Below are positions 17,238 to 25,116 of a stretch of DNA of 52,469 nucleotides, piece after piece. The position numbers and the translations under genes were made by a program. Source of the DNA: Planctomycetota bacterium (GTDB taxonomy: Bacteria > Planctomycetota > Planctomycetia > Pirellulales > Pirellulaceae); contig VGZC01000040.1 of assembly GCA_016872725.1 (NCBI GenBank), positions 1 through 52,469 on the forward strand. The letters run 5' to 3'. Under the pieces are notes generated by a model. The model had not been told where the DNA came from, made no database searches, and worked only from the letters and a program-made list of their open reading frames with translations. Numbering within the stretch: the stretch's first letter is position 1; each line of letters starts with the position of its first letter.

Positions 17238-18893
17238 ATGCGCGCACATCCCTTGACGGAGGCCGGCCCGTCGGTCGGCCGTTCGTGGTCGACATTGGTG
17301 ACCGTGACGATCGGGTTGGCGTTCGCTCTCGCCCAATCCGACTCGGGATCGTACGGGCAAGAGGGAGAGCCCGCCTCGCGCGCGGAACCCGGCGCCCCGA
17401 CCGCGAAGGAACTGCTCGACGCCGGCGATCGCCTCGCCAAGGAGAAGAACTACGACGAGGCCTTGCTGCGCTACAAGGACGCCTATGAACAACTCGTGCC
17501 CGCGGTCCGAAAACGATCGTTCAAGCATCCGGTTCGTCCCCGGCTCATGAAGCGGTCGGAAGTGCGCCAGTACATGATCGATGAAATGCAAAAAGAGGTC
17601 ACGCCCGCCGAACTCGCCCTGATGGACGGATCGCTCAAGGCGTTTGGGCTGGTTCCCGCCGAGCTCGACGTCAAGGAAGTCATGGTCAATCTTCTGACCG
17701 AGGAAGTCGGCGGGTTCTACAATCCGCGCACAAAGGAGATGTTCCTGATCCGCGAGGACCCGAGGAAACGAGGCGTGTTCTCCGCCTTGCTGGGCCGCAA
17801 GGAATTCAACGCCGAGGAACAGCGCACGACGCTCGCCCACGAAATGACGCACGCGCTCGCCGACCAGCACTTCGATCTGGTCGGGCTCGACAAGGCCGTC
17901 TCGCATAACGACGACATGGCCGCGGCCGTCAGCGGTCTAATCGAGGGTGAGGCGACGCTCGTGATGATGGCCGAAATGACGGGTGACGCGACCGATCGCG
18001 CCGAGCGCAATCGGGGTCCCGAGGAGATCGACGCGATGTTCGACTTCATGATGAACCTCATGCCGTTCGTCGGCGGCCGGACGATGCGCACATCGCCTCC
18101 CATTTTCCGAAGGACGTTGGTTTTCCCGTACCACAAGGGAACCGTGTTTGTCGCCGCCCTCGTGGAACGCGGCGGCTGGGACGCCGTCGACGGAGCGTTC
18201 CTCGACCCGCCCGTTTCGACCGAACAGATCCTCCATCCCGAGAAATACCTTGGGAACAAGGACGACCGGGATCTTCCCATGGCCATCGGCCTTCCTGTTC
18301 TCGACGATCCGTTCCGATCCACCGACTGGAAATCGATCGGCCAAAACTCGCTCGGCGAACTGCAGATCGCCGTGCTCTTCGAAAAGTCGCCCGGCGGAAC
18401 CGACGCTCCCCGAGGTTGGGACGGCGACGCGTACGCGATCTTCGAACGTCCCGACGGCGCGCGGGGCCTGGCCTGGTTCACCACCTGGGATTCCGTCGAG
18501 GACTCCCGGGAATTCGCCGCTACGGCGAGCCAGTATTTCGCCGGCCTTGCGACGTCGGCCGTCGCTCGCGACGCCGAAGCGAAAGCCGACAGCGCGAAAG
18601 CCGACAGCGCGAAGACGGACGATTCCAATGTATCCGGCGGCGCGGGGGATGGGAGCGATGGGGGGGCACGGGAGCCGGCCGAGCGGCCGTTCGACGCATG
18701 GAAGGACGCGCCTGATACGAAGGAATGGAATCGGGCGATCGACGGGCGGGTCGTCTGGGTCGAAACGCGGGGCCGGGATGCGATTGTGCTGAGCGGGTTT
18801 TCCGAGGAATTGACGCGGGCGGTCCGAGCGAGACTCTGGGAGTCGTGCAAGGCTCCGATGGCCCTCGTTCGATCGCTGGATGACGCGAAATAG
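17238..18893 (+). CDS. Exported zinc metalloprotease-like protein
   Basis: The 551-residue protein starts with a hydrophobic leader (VTVTIGLAFALAQ) and is probably exported. The zinc motif HEMTHALADQHFD (HExxH with a following histidine) lies in the middle, with a downstream glutamate-rich helix (GLIEGEATLVMMAEM). Between leader and protease is a short coiled segment (YDEALLRYKDAYEQL). Near the C-terminus there is a small AK-ADS repeat linker followed by a folded domain. It resembles planctomycete proteins of unknown substrate; I cannot name the target. It is divergent from putA, with TATACT at 17197-17202 as a possible -10 but no good -35. Confidence 0.7.
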   Translation: MRAHPLTEAGPSVGRSWSTLVTVTIGLAFALAQSDSGSYGQEGEPASRAEPGAPTAKELLDAGDRLAKEKNYDEALLRYKDAYEQLVPAVRKRSFKHPVRPRLMKRSEVRQYMIDEMQKEVTPAELALMDGSLKAFGLVPAELDVKEVMVNLLTEEVGGFYNPRTKEMFLIREDPRKRGVFSALLGRKEFNAEEQRTTLAHEMTHALADQHFDLVGLDKAVSHNDDMAAAVSGLIEGEATLVMMAEMTGDATDRAERNRGPEEIDAMFDFMMNLMPFVGGRTMRTSPPIFRRTLVFPYHKGTVFVAALVERGGWDAVDGAFLDPPVSTEQILHPEKYLGNKDDRDLPMAIGLPVLDDPFRSTDWKSIGQNSLGELQIAVLFEKSPGGTDAPRGWDGDAYAIFERPDGARGLAWFTTWDSVEDSREFAATASQYFAGLATSAVARDAEAKADSAKADSAKTDDSNVSGGAGDGSDGGAREPAERPFDAWKDAPDTKEWNRAIDGRVVWVETRGRDAIVLSGFSEELTRAVRARLWESCKAPMALVRSLDDAK

Positions 18894-19034
18894 AAAATCC
18901 TTATCGGTAACTTACCGCGGCGACAGCGTCGCCTGGTTGAGGCCTGGGCCGAACTGCATCAGGACGAACTGGTGGCGAATTGGGACCGTTTGCAGGCCGG
19001 CGAGGCGCCTCGCCCGATCGCCCCGCTGGAGTGA
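18894..19034 (+). pseudogene. 5'-truncated DUF4160 remnant
   Basis: In the frame ending at 19034 the translation reads IGNLPRRQRRLVEAWAELHQ and ends APRPIAPLE. This matches the C-terminal half of DUF4160 proteins. The N-terminal half is missing: a stop codon (18891-18893) precedes it and coincides with the end of the metalloprotease gene, so no start codon is available. DUF4160 genes commonly pair with DUF2442, which follows seven bases later. Confidence 0.6.
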
Positions 19035-19040
19035 ATCGAC

Positions 19041-19337
19041 ATGCAGCATCCGATCTATCGTGTCCGTAGCTTCCGGATTGTTGGAGACTACGTACTGGGC
19101 ATCGCGTTTGATGACGGAACGGAGCGGATTATCGATTTCCGACCCGTTCTGGCGGGCAAGCTGCTTGGGCCTCTTCGGGATCTGGCCCTCTTCAACCAAG
19201 TCCAGGTCGACTGCGAGGTCCACACATTGGTCTGGCCGAATGGAGCGGATTTCGACCCAGCCACATTGCACGATTGGCCTGACCGCGTTGACGCATTGGA
19301 GGCACTTGCACGCAAGTGGGAACCCCACTCCGCGTGA
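19041..19337 (+). CDS. DUF2442 family protein
   Basis: The 98-residue protein has the DUF2442 signature: an N-terminal strand pair (RVRSFRIVGDYVLGIAFDDG), the IIDFRPVL segment, and a WPNGADFDPATLHDWP block. DUF2442 proteins often sit beside DUF4160, forming pairs that look like toxin-antitoxin modules but have not been assigned a mechanism. Here the partner is truncated, so the module is probably dead or half-lost. It starts seven bases after the DUF4160 stop. Confidence 0.8.
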   Translation: MQHPIYRVRSFRIVGDYVLGIAFDDGTERIIDFRPVLAGKLLGPLRDLALFNQVQVDCEVHTLVWPNGADFDPATLHDWPDRVDALEALARKWEPHSA

Positions 19338-19462
19338 CCCGCTTGGCTGCGGCAATGGGCCGAACCGTGCGTTTCACGCGAGCCGGCGAGGCGGTGAGGT
19401 CAACCGAGTCTGGTTACGGGGAATCCAGGGCGCCGATCCGGGTCCTTGGGCATTCCAAAGCG

Positions 19463-21376
19463 CTAGACGGATCGCTGCGCGGCGATCTCCTCGCGCATGG
19501 CCCGCCACGCGCCCCTCGCTTCTTCGACCGAACCCTCGTCATCGATGGTCGTGATATCGCCCGGGTCGCGGTCGAGCGTCACGGCTCTCAAGACGCGCCG
19601 CATGATCTTGCCGCTCCGCGTCTTCGGCAGCATGCCGACGAAATTGAGTTCCCCGATGACGGCGACCGGTCCCAGTTCGCGCCGCACGACATCCACGATC
19701 GCTTTTCGCAGCGGTTCGGCCGGCTCGTGCCCTTGCTTGAGCACGGCGAAGGCCGAAATGACTTCGCCGCGGAGCTCGTCGGGGCGCCCGATGACGCCGG
19801 CTTCGGCCACCGCCGGGTGCCGGAGGATGGCCGTCTCGACTTCGATCGTGCCCAGCCGATGGGCGGCGATCTTGATGATCTCATCGGATCGGCCCGCGAA
19901 CCAAACGTAGCCGTCGTCGTCGACCTGCGCGGAGTCTCCCGTATAGTAGACGCCGGCGATCCGACCCCAGTAGTCCGCTTCGTACCGTTCCGGTTCGCCC
20001 CACAGCGCGGGCGTGAGTCCGGGAAACGGTCGGCGGATCACCATGATCCCTTTTTCGTTCGGCGCGCACGGGTCGCCCGTGGCTCCGTCGACCACGGCCG
20101 ATTCGATTCCCGGCAAGGGGATCGTCGCGGAACCCGCTTTGATCGGCAGCGCGGCGATTCCGTACGGATTGCCGAACACGGGGCCCCCCGTTTCGGTCTG
20201 CCACATGTGGTCGATGACCGGGACGCGGTCGTCGAGCACGGTTTTTTGGAGCCATTCCCAGGCGGGCGCGTTGAGGACTTCTCCGGCGCAAAAAACGCGT
20301 TCGAGCGATGCGAGATCGAAACGCCTCGCGACGTCCTCGCCGTAGCGCATCCAAAGGCGAACCGCGGTCGGCGACGTGAACATGCCCGTGACGCGCAGTT
20401 CCTCGATCAACCGCCAGGGCGTCGACGGATCGGGATGGTCGATCGCTCCTTCGTACGCGATGGTCGTGCAACCGGTGATCAGCGGCGCGTAGACGATATA
20501 ACTGTGCCCAACGATCCAACCGATATCCGACGTCGACCACCACACATCGTCGGGCCGCAGCGCGAAGCACCATTGGCCCATGGCGTGCACGTGAACCTGA
20601 TAGCCGCCGTGCGTGTGGACGGCGAGTTTGGGTCGCGCGGTCGTTCCGGATGTCGCGAGGATGAAAGCCGGCTCGTTGGCCTCCATCTCCTCGTGTCCGC
20701 CGAGTTCGGGATCGGCGTCGCCGAAGAACGTCTCCCAATCGACGTCGCGCTCGCCCAGGCGCGTGTCCGTTCCGCGGCGCAGCACGACCGATCGTTCAAC
20801 CGAATCGCAGCCCATGCCGAGCGATTCATCGACGATGCCTTTGAGCGGAACGTCCTTGCCTTTTCGATAGGTGAGATCGGCGGAGAAGACGAGTCGCGAG
20901 CCGCTCGCGCGAACGCGGTCGGCGAGGGCCCTCGCTCCGAAACCGGCGAAGACGACCGAGTGGATCGCGCCGATGCGCACGGTCGCGAGCATCAGCAGGA
21001 TCGCCTCGGGACAGGTCGGCATGTAGATCGTCACCCGGTCTCCCTTGCGGATTCCGAATCGCCGCAATGCGGCGGCCATCCGCACAACCTCGTCCCGCAT
21101 CCGCTCGTACGAGTATTCGCGCCGCTCCCCGCGTTCGTTGACGTATATGAGGGCCGTTCGTTCCCCATGGCCGTCGCGCATGTGCCGGTCGATCGCGTTG
21201 ACCGCGAGATTCGTGCGGCCGCCGACGAACCAACGAAACGTCGGAAACGTCCAATCGAGAACCTGGTCCCAGTTTCGGAACCACGGCAACTGTTCGGCCG
21301 CCCGACTCCAGAACGCGTCCGGATCGTTTCGCGCGCTGTCGATCCACTTCCGAACGATGGGGTTGATTGAACTCAT
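19463..21376 (-). CDS. AMP-forming acyl-CoA synthetase (acetyl-CoA synthetase-like)
   Basis: The 637-residue protein belongs to the ANL family and activates a carboxylic acid through an acyl-AMP. It contains ATSGTTARPKLAVHTHGGY (phosphate-binding loop), GWIVGHSYIVYAPLITG, DHMWQTETGG and YYTGDSAQVDDDGYVWFAGR, and the acetylation-type site PKTRSGKIMRR. Overall size and motif spacing fit acetyl-CoA or propionyl-CoA synthetases. The loop uses TSGTTA where TSGSTG is usual. Substrate remains unproven. It lies divergent from the HzsA-like gene with 206 bases between starts. Confidence 0.85.
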   Translation of the reverse strand: MSSINPIVRKWIDSARNDPDAFWSRAAEQLPWFRNWDQVLDWTFPTFRWFVGGRTNLAVNAIDRHMRDGHGERTALIYVNERGERREYSYERMRDEVVRMAAALRRFGIRKGDRVTIYMPTCPEAILLMLATVRIGAIHSVVFAGFGARALADRVRASGSRLVFSADLTYRKGKDVPLKGIVDESLGMGCDSVERSVVLRRGTDTRLGERDVDWETFFGDADPELGGHEEMEANEPAFILATSGTTARPKLAVHTHGGYQVHVHAMGQWCFALRPDDVWWSTSDIGWIVGHSYIVYAPLITGCTTIAYEGAIDHPDPSTPWRLIEELRVTGMFTSPTAVRLWMRYGEDVARRFDLASLERVFCAGEVLNAPAWEWLQKTVLDDRVPVIDHMWQTETGGPVFGNPYGIAALPIKAGSATIPLPGIESAVVDGATGDPCAPNEKGIMVIRRPFPGLTPALWGEPERYEADYWGRIAGVYYTGDSAQVDDDGYVWFAGRSDEIIKIAAHRLGTIEVETAILRHPAVAEAGVIGRPDELRGEVISAFAVLKQGHEPAEPLRKAIVDVVRRELGPVAVIGELNFVGMLPKTRSGKIMRRVLRAVTLDRDPGDITTIDDEGSVEEARGAWRAMREEIAAQRSV

Positions 21377-21474
21377 ACGCCGTCACCTTCGTCCGATGCC
21401 ATCCGCGAAACGTCCGACGAACGCACGGGCTCGCCAGCCCGGCGGGAACTATATGTTACGGGCGACCGGACCGC

Positions 21475-21480
21475 TATACT
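21475..21480 (+). promoter_or_regulatory. Possible -10 box for the HzsA-like gene
   Basis: TATACT, about 100 bases before the start codon, in the intergenic region divergent from the acyl-CoA synthetase. The upstream match for a -35 is poor. Confidence 0.25.
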
Positions 21481-21582
21481 ACCCGAACCGGAGGATGGTC
21501 CGTCCGGATCCGATGCGCGGTGAAGGTCCGCGGGTCGGATGGTGCGGCAGGTGGAACGGCGTATCGACCGGAGGGATTTTCG

Positions 21583-24500
21583 ATGCGATTCCCGATGACG
21601 GCGTACTCGCATGGCGACCGAGCGCGGCGCACCGGCGAGTCATGGAGCACCGCCTCGCTCGCGACCCGATGGCCGGGCGCATGGCGGCTCGCGGCATGGG
21701 CCGTGATCGGATGCGGAGCGACCCTGATTTCGCACGCGGACGAGATCGGCGCGTCGGGAAACACCGACGGCGTCTTGACGTGGCGCATCGGAACGATCGA
21801 ACCCGGCCAGACTCGGCGCGAGGTTGTCGTGCTGGCTTTCGACCCGACCTACAACGAGGTCGCCGGCCGACTGGACGCGGCGCGCGCCGCGTTCGCCGAC
21901 CCGGCGTCCTGGGTCGACAACGAAGAGGCCGGTGCGCCGGAGTCCAAGGTCTGGATCGAAAACGGCGTCACCGATTTCGCCCTGGAAGGCCCTTGTTTTT
22001 TCCGTTGGCGCATCGAGCGGCAGGCACTGCGGGGCCCCGCGGGCGGGCAGCTCAGCCAATTCACCTACTATGTCCACTATCGCGACGGAGGCGGGGCGCG
22101 GCGTGCCGGTGTTCCGCATTTCGATGAAAGCCCGATCGAGAACATCCGAATCGTGAAGCCCGTTCGCCGACTGTCGGCGGTGGCCGCGGGCGGCTCGGTC
22201 GAAACGGCCGACGGCGCGCTCGGAATCGACGTTCGCGCGACCCTGGGCGACGGGCCCGTCGTCGCGATCGAGTTCGTATTCGCGAATCGCCGCGACAAAC
22301 CGCTCGAAGACGTCCGGTTCACGACCTACGCCAACATCGAGGCGAATCATGACGAATCGAACGATTTCAGCACGCTCGACGCCGCGACGCGCGGCCTGCT
22401 GATCGTCGACCCGCCGAGCGGCGTTTGCGCCGTGATGGCCGGCCTGAGCGATCCGATCCAGGGTCATGCCGGAACATGGAACTCGTTCCCGCAACTCCAA
22501 TCCGGATCGGGCTCGCCGATCGAATCGTGGCGTCCGTACGCGGGTCTTTCCGCGGAACAGCTCGAACAGCTCGCCGCCGATCGGGCGGCCGCGACGGGCG
22601 TCTATCTGCCGTACGCGGTCGACAACCCGTCGACTCCGGAAACGCGAACGCTCGCGGAACACGAGGCCGTCGATGCGATCGAGCGGGACTGGCGATTCCA
22701 GGCGAGCGGTGAACCGCCTCGCGAACGGGCTCGGCGCGAGATCGGCTGGGCCCGCGCGCTCGCGGGCCGCTTGGCCGCCGATCCGCGCACGGGCGATCTG
22801 AGCGAGTCGCTCGACGCGCTCGATGCGATCGAACGGCGAATCGACGCGGCGGGCGGCGCGGCGTTGGATACGTCGGACGAGCGTCGATTCTATTTCGCCG
22901 TGCGGGACATCAAGCGCGGGATCGCGTTTCGGAACCCGAGCCTCGATTTCAATCAGTTGATGTTCATCGACCAGCCCTATCCGCGCGGCCGGGTCAACGA
23001 CACGCATGAATCGATCCATCGCATGGGCATCACGGCGACGCCCGGCGGCCGTCTGTTGTTGCTCGACGGCCTGCATCCCGGAGGGAAGGTGCGCGAACTC
23101 GCTCCGGCCCGGCCGGGAAGTTACTGGCGCCCCGATATCTCGTTCGACGCCAAGCGGGCGCTCTACTGCTTCAAGACGCACGACGAGAAGAGCTTTCATA
23201 TTTATGAACTGAATCTCGAATCGGGCGAGCGGAAGCAGTTGACGGACAGTGAATACGACGATATCGACCCGATCTACCTCCCCGACGGCCATATTCTCTT
23301 CACGACAACCCGCGGCAATTCGTATGTGCGATGCGGGCCGTTCATCTATTCGTATATCCTCGCGCGGTGCGACGCCGACGGGAGCAACGTCTATCTGATC
23401 AGTTACAACGGCGAGCCGGACTACGTTCCTTCCCTGATGAATGACGGTCGCGTCATCTACTCGCGATGGGAATACACGGATAAGCCTCTCTGGAGGATCC
23501 AGAGCCTCTGGACGACGAACCAGGACGGAACGCACACGTCGGTCTTCTGGGGCAATCAGTCGGTGTGGCCCGATCACGTTTGCGAGCCGCGCGCGATCCC
23601 AGGAAGCCACCGCGTGATGTTCTGCGGAGTGGGACATCACGACTGGTGGTCGGGTTCGATCGGCATCATCGACCCGCACAAGGGATTCAACTATCCCGAC
23701 GGCCTGACGAAAGTGACGGCCGACCGGCCGTGGCCCGAGTGCAGCACGCCGCCGATCGACGTTGCCGAATCGGCTTCCTACCACGCGTCGGGGAATTACA
23801 CGGGGTACAAGACGGCCTACCCCCTTTCGGAACGCGACTTCCTCGTGTCGGCGCGGGGCGAGGGGAATCGTTTCCGACTGTACTGGATGGATACCGAAGG
23901 AAACCGCGAGTTGATCTACGAAGGGGTCCACAACATCTGGCACGCGATCCCGGTGAAGCCGAGGCCGGTGCCGCCCGCGCAGGCGGACCGCGTCGCGTGG
24001 CCCGGCACGGGCGAGAACCGGAAACCGTCGAAGAACGGCGTTTTCTTCAATCCCGATGTTTATGAAGGACTTGCGGGCGTGCCGCGCGGCGCCGTGAAGC
24101 ACGTCCGTGTGGTGCAACTCGATCATAAGACCTACAGCACGTGGGCGAAGACGTTTCGGCATTCGGGTCCGGCGGTCTCGGTCGTGCAGGAGGAAGGCGT
24201 CAAACGCGTCCTGTCGATTGTCCCGGTCGAGCCCGACGGGTCGGTGCACTTCGAGGTTCCGCCCGGCCGCTCGCTCTACTTCCAATTGCTCGACGAACAG
24301 CACCGCTGCATCCAAACGATGCGCAGTTTCACCGGCGTGCTGCCCGGCGAGGCGCGCGGTTGCGTCGGTTGCCACGAAGCCGACTCGCGGGCGGCCGTAT
24401 CGAGTCGTCCGATCGGACGGGCGGATTTCGAGCCGGGTGGAGTCGGCCATGCGGCGCGGTCTCAGCGGAAAGCGATCGCGCTCGACCGTCCGCCCACACC

Positions 24501-25038
24501 CCTTTCGCCGCCCACGTGGGGCGACACGAGCATCAGCTTCGAACGGTTCGCCCAGCCCGTACTCGACCAATACTGCGGCAAGTGCCACCAGGGCGAGGGC
24601 GAGGCTCGCGGCGTTCTGGATCTGACGCTTCGCCCGGGCCACGACGTGTTCAAGGAGCCGTACCTGACGCTCGTCGGCGGCGCGGGATGGTATAACCCGG
24701 TCCCCGATCGAGGTCAGGCCGGATATGGAATCGCGGGCGCGATTCCGGTCGAGTCGATCGATCCGACGATGAACGACCCTCGCGCCTACGGAACGCTGCC
24801 GCCGATGCGATACCTGTCGTATTCGAGCCGTCTGCTTGAGCTGGCGGGGAGCGGCGGGCACTACGGCGTGAAGGCCGATACGGAGAGCCTGCGGCGGCTC
24901 GGCACTTGGATCGACGCCTGTTGCCCGTTCATGGGCGACGAGGAGATCCGGTGCTTGGAGGATCCGGACTTCGCGGGGATCGAGCGCCTGCCGATTCGTC
25001 CCCGCGTTCGCACGGCGCCCGTCATTGCGAGGCCCTAG
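21583..25038 (+). CDS. HzsA-related exported beta-propeller cytochrome c protein
   Basis: The 1,151-residue protein resembles the alpha subunit of anammox hydrazine synthase in sequence style. After a leader (WRLAAWAVIGCGATLISHADE, predicted signal), there is an N-terminal domain, a middle propeller (IDPIYLPDGHILFTTTRGNS, DYVPSLMNDGRVIYSRWEY), and a C-terminal heme region. Two CxxCH motifs are visible: C927-H931 (GCVGCH) and C998-H1002 (CGKCHQGEG). A GGAGGG ribosome site precedes the ATG at 21583. No hzsB/C or hydrazine dehydrogenase genes are in the window, so hydrazine synthesis is not implied. The reaction is unknown. Confidence 0.75.
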   Translation: MRFPMTAYSHGDRARRTGESWSTASLATRWPGAWRLAAWAVIGCGATLISHADEIGASGNTDGVLTWRIGTIEPGQTRREVVVLAFDPTYNEVAGRLDAARAAFADPASWVDNEEAGAPESKVWIENGVTDFALEGPCFFRWRIERQALRGPAGGQLSQFTYYVHYRDGGGARRAGVPHFDESPIENIRIVKPVRRLSAVAAGGSVETADGALGIDVRATLGDGPVVAIEFVFANRRDKPLEDVRFTTYANIEANHDESNDFSTLDAATRGLLIVDPPSGVCAVMAGLSDPIQGHAGTWNSFPQLQSGSGSPIESWRPYAGLSAEQLEQLAADRAAATGVYLPYAVDNPSTPETRTLAEHEAVDAIERDWRFQASGEPPRERARREIGWARALAGRLAADPRTGDLSESLDALDAIERRIDAAGGAALDTSDERRFYFAVRDIKRGIAFRNPSLDFNQLMFIDQPYPRGRVNDTHESIHRMGITATPGGRLLLLDGLHPGGKVRELAPARPGSYWRPDISFDAKRALYCFKTHDEKSFHIYELNLESGERKQLTDSEYDDIDPIYLPDGHILFTTTRGNSYVRCGPFIYSYILARCDADGSNVYLISYNGEPDYVPSLMNDGRVIYSRWEYTDKPLWRIQSLWTTNQDGTHTSVFWGNQSVWPDHVCEPRAIPGSHRVMFCGVGHHDWWSGSIGIIDPHKGFNYPDGLTKVTADRPWPECSTPPIDVAESASYHASGNYTGYKTAYPLSERDFLVSARGEGNRFRLYWMDTEGNRELIYEGVHNIWHAIPVKPRPVPPAQADRVAWPGTGENRKPSKNGVFFNPDVYEGLAGVPRGAVKHVRVVQLDHKTYSTWAKTFRHSGPAVSVVQEEGVKRVLSIVPVEPDGSVHFEVPPGRSLYFQLLDEQHRCIQTMRSFTGVLPGEARGCVGCHEADSRAAVSSRPIGRADFEPGGVGHAARSQRKAIALDRPPTPLSPPTWGDTSISFERFAQPVLDQYCGKCHQGEGEARGVLDLTLRPGHDVFKEPYLTLVGGAGWYNPVPDRGQAGYGIAGAIPVESIDPTMNDPRAYGTLPPMRYLSYSSRLLELAGSGGHYGVKADTESLRRLGTWIDACCPFMGDEEIRCLEDPDFAGIERLPIRPRVRTAPVIARP

Positions 25039-25116
25039 ACTCGCGCGGTCCTCGCGATCGGCGCCGCATCGACCAACGCGCGTCGCCGTCGACAACCCGA
25101 TGTCGGAACCCCGACC

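Noticed and set aside
21583-25038. Evidence for anammox metabolism
   Set aside because: Only the HzsA-like gene is present. hzsB, hzsC and hydrazine dehydrogenase are not seen, and such relatives also occur in other planctomycetes.
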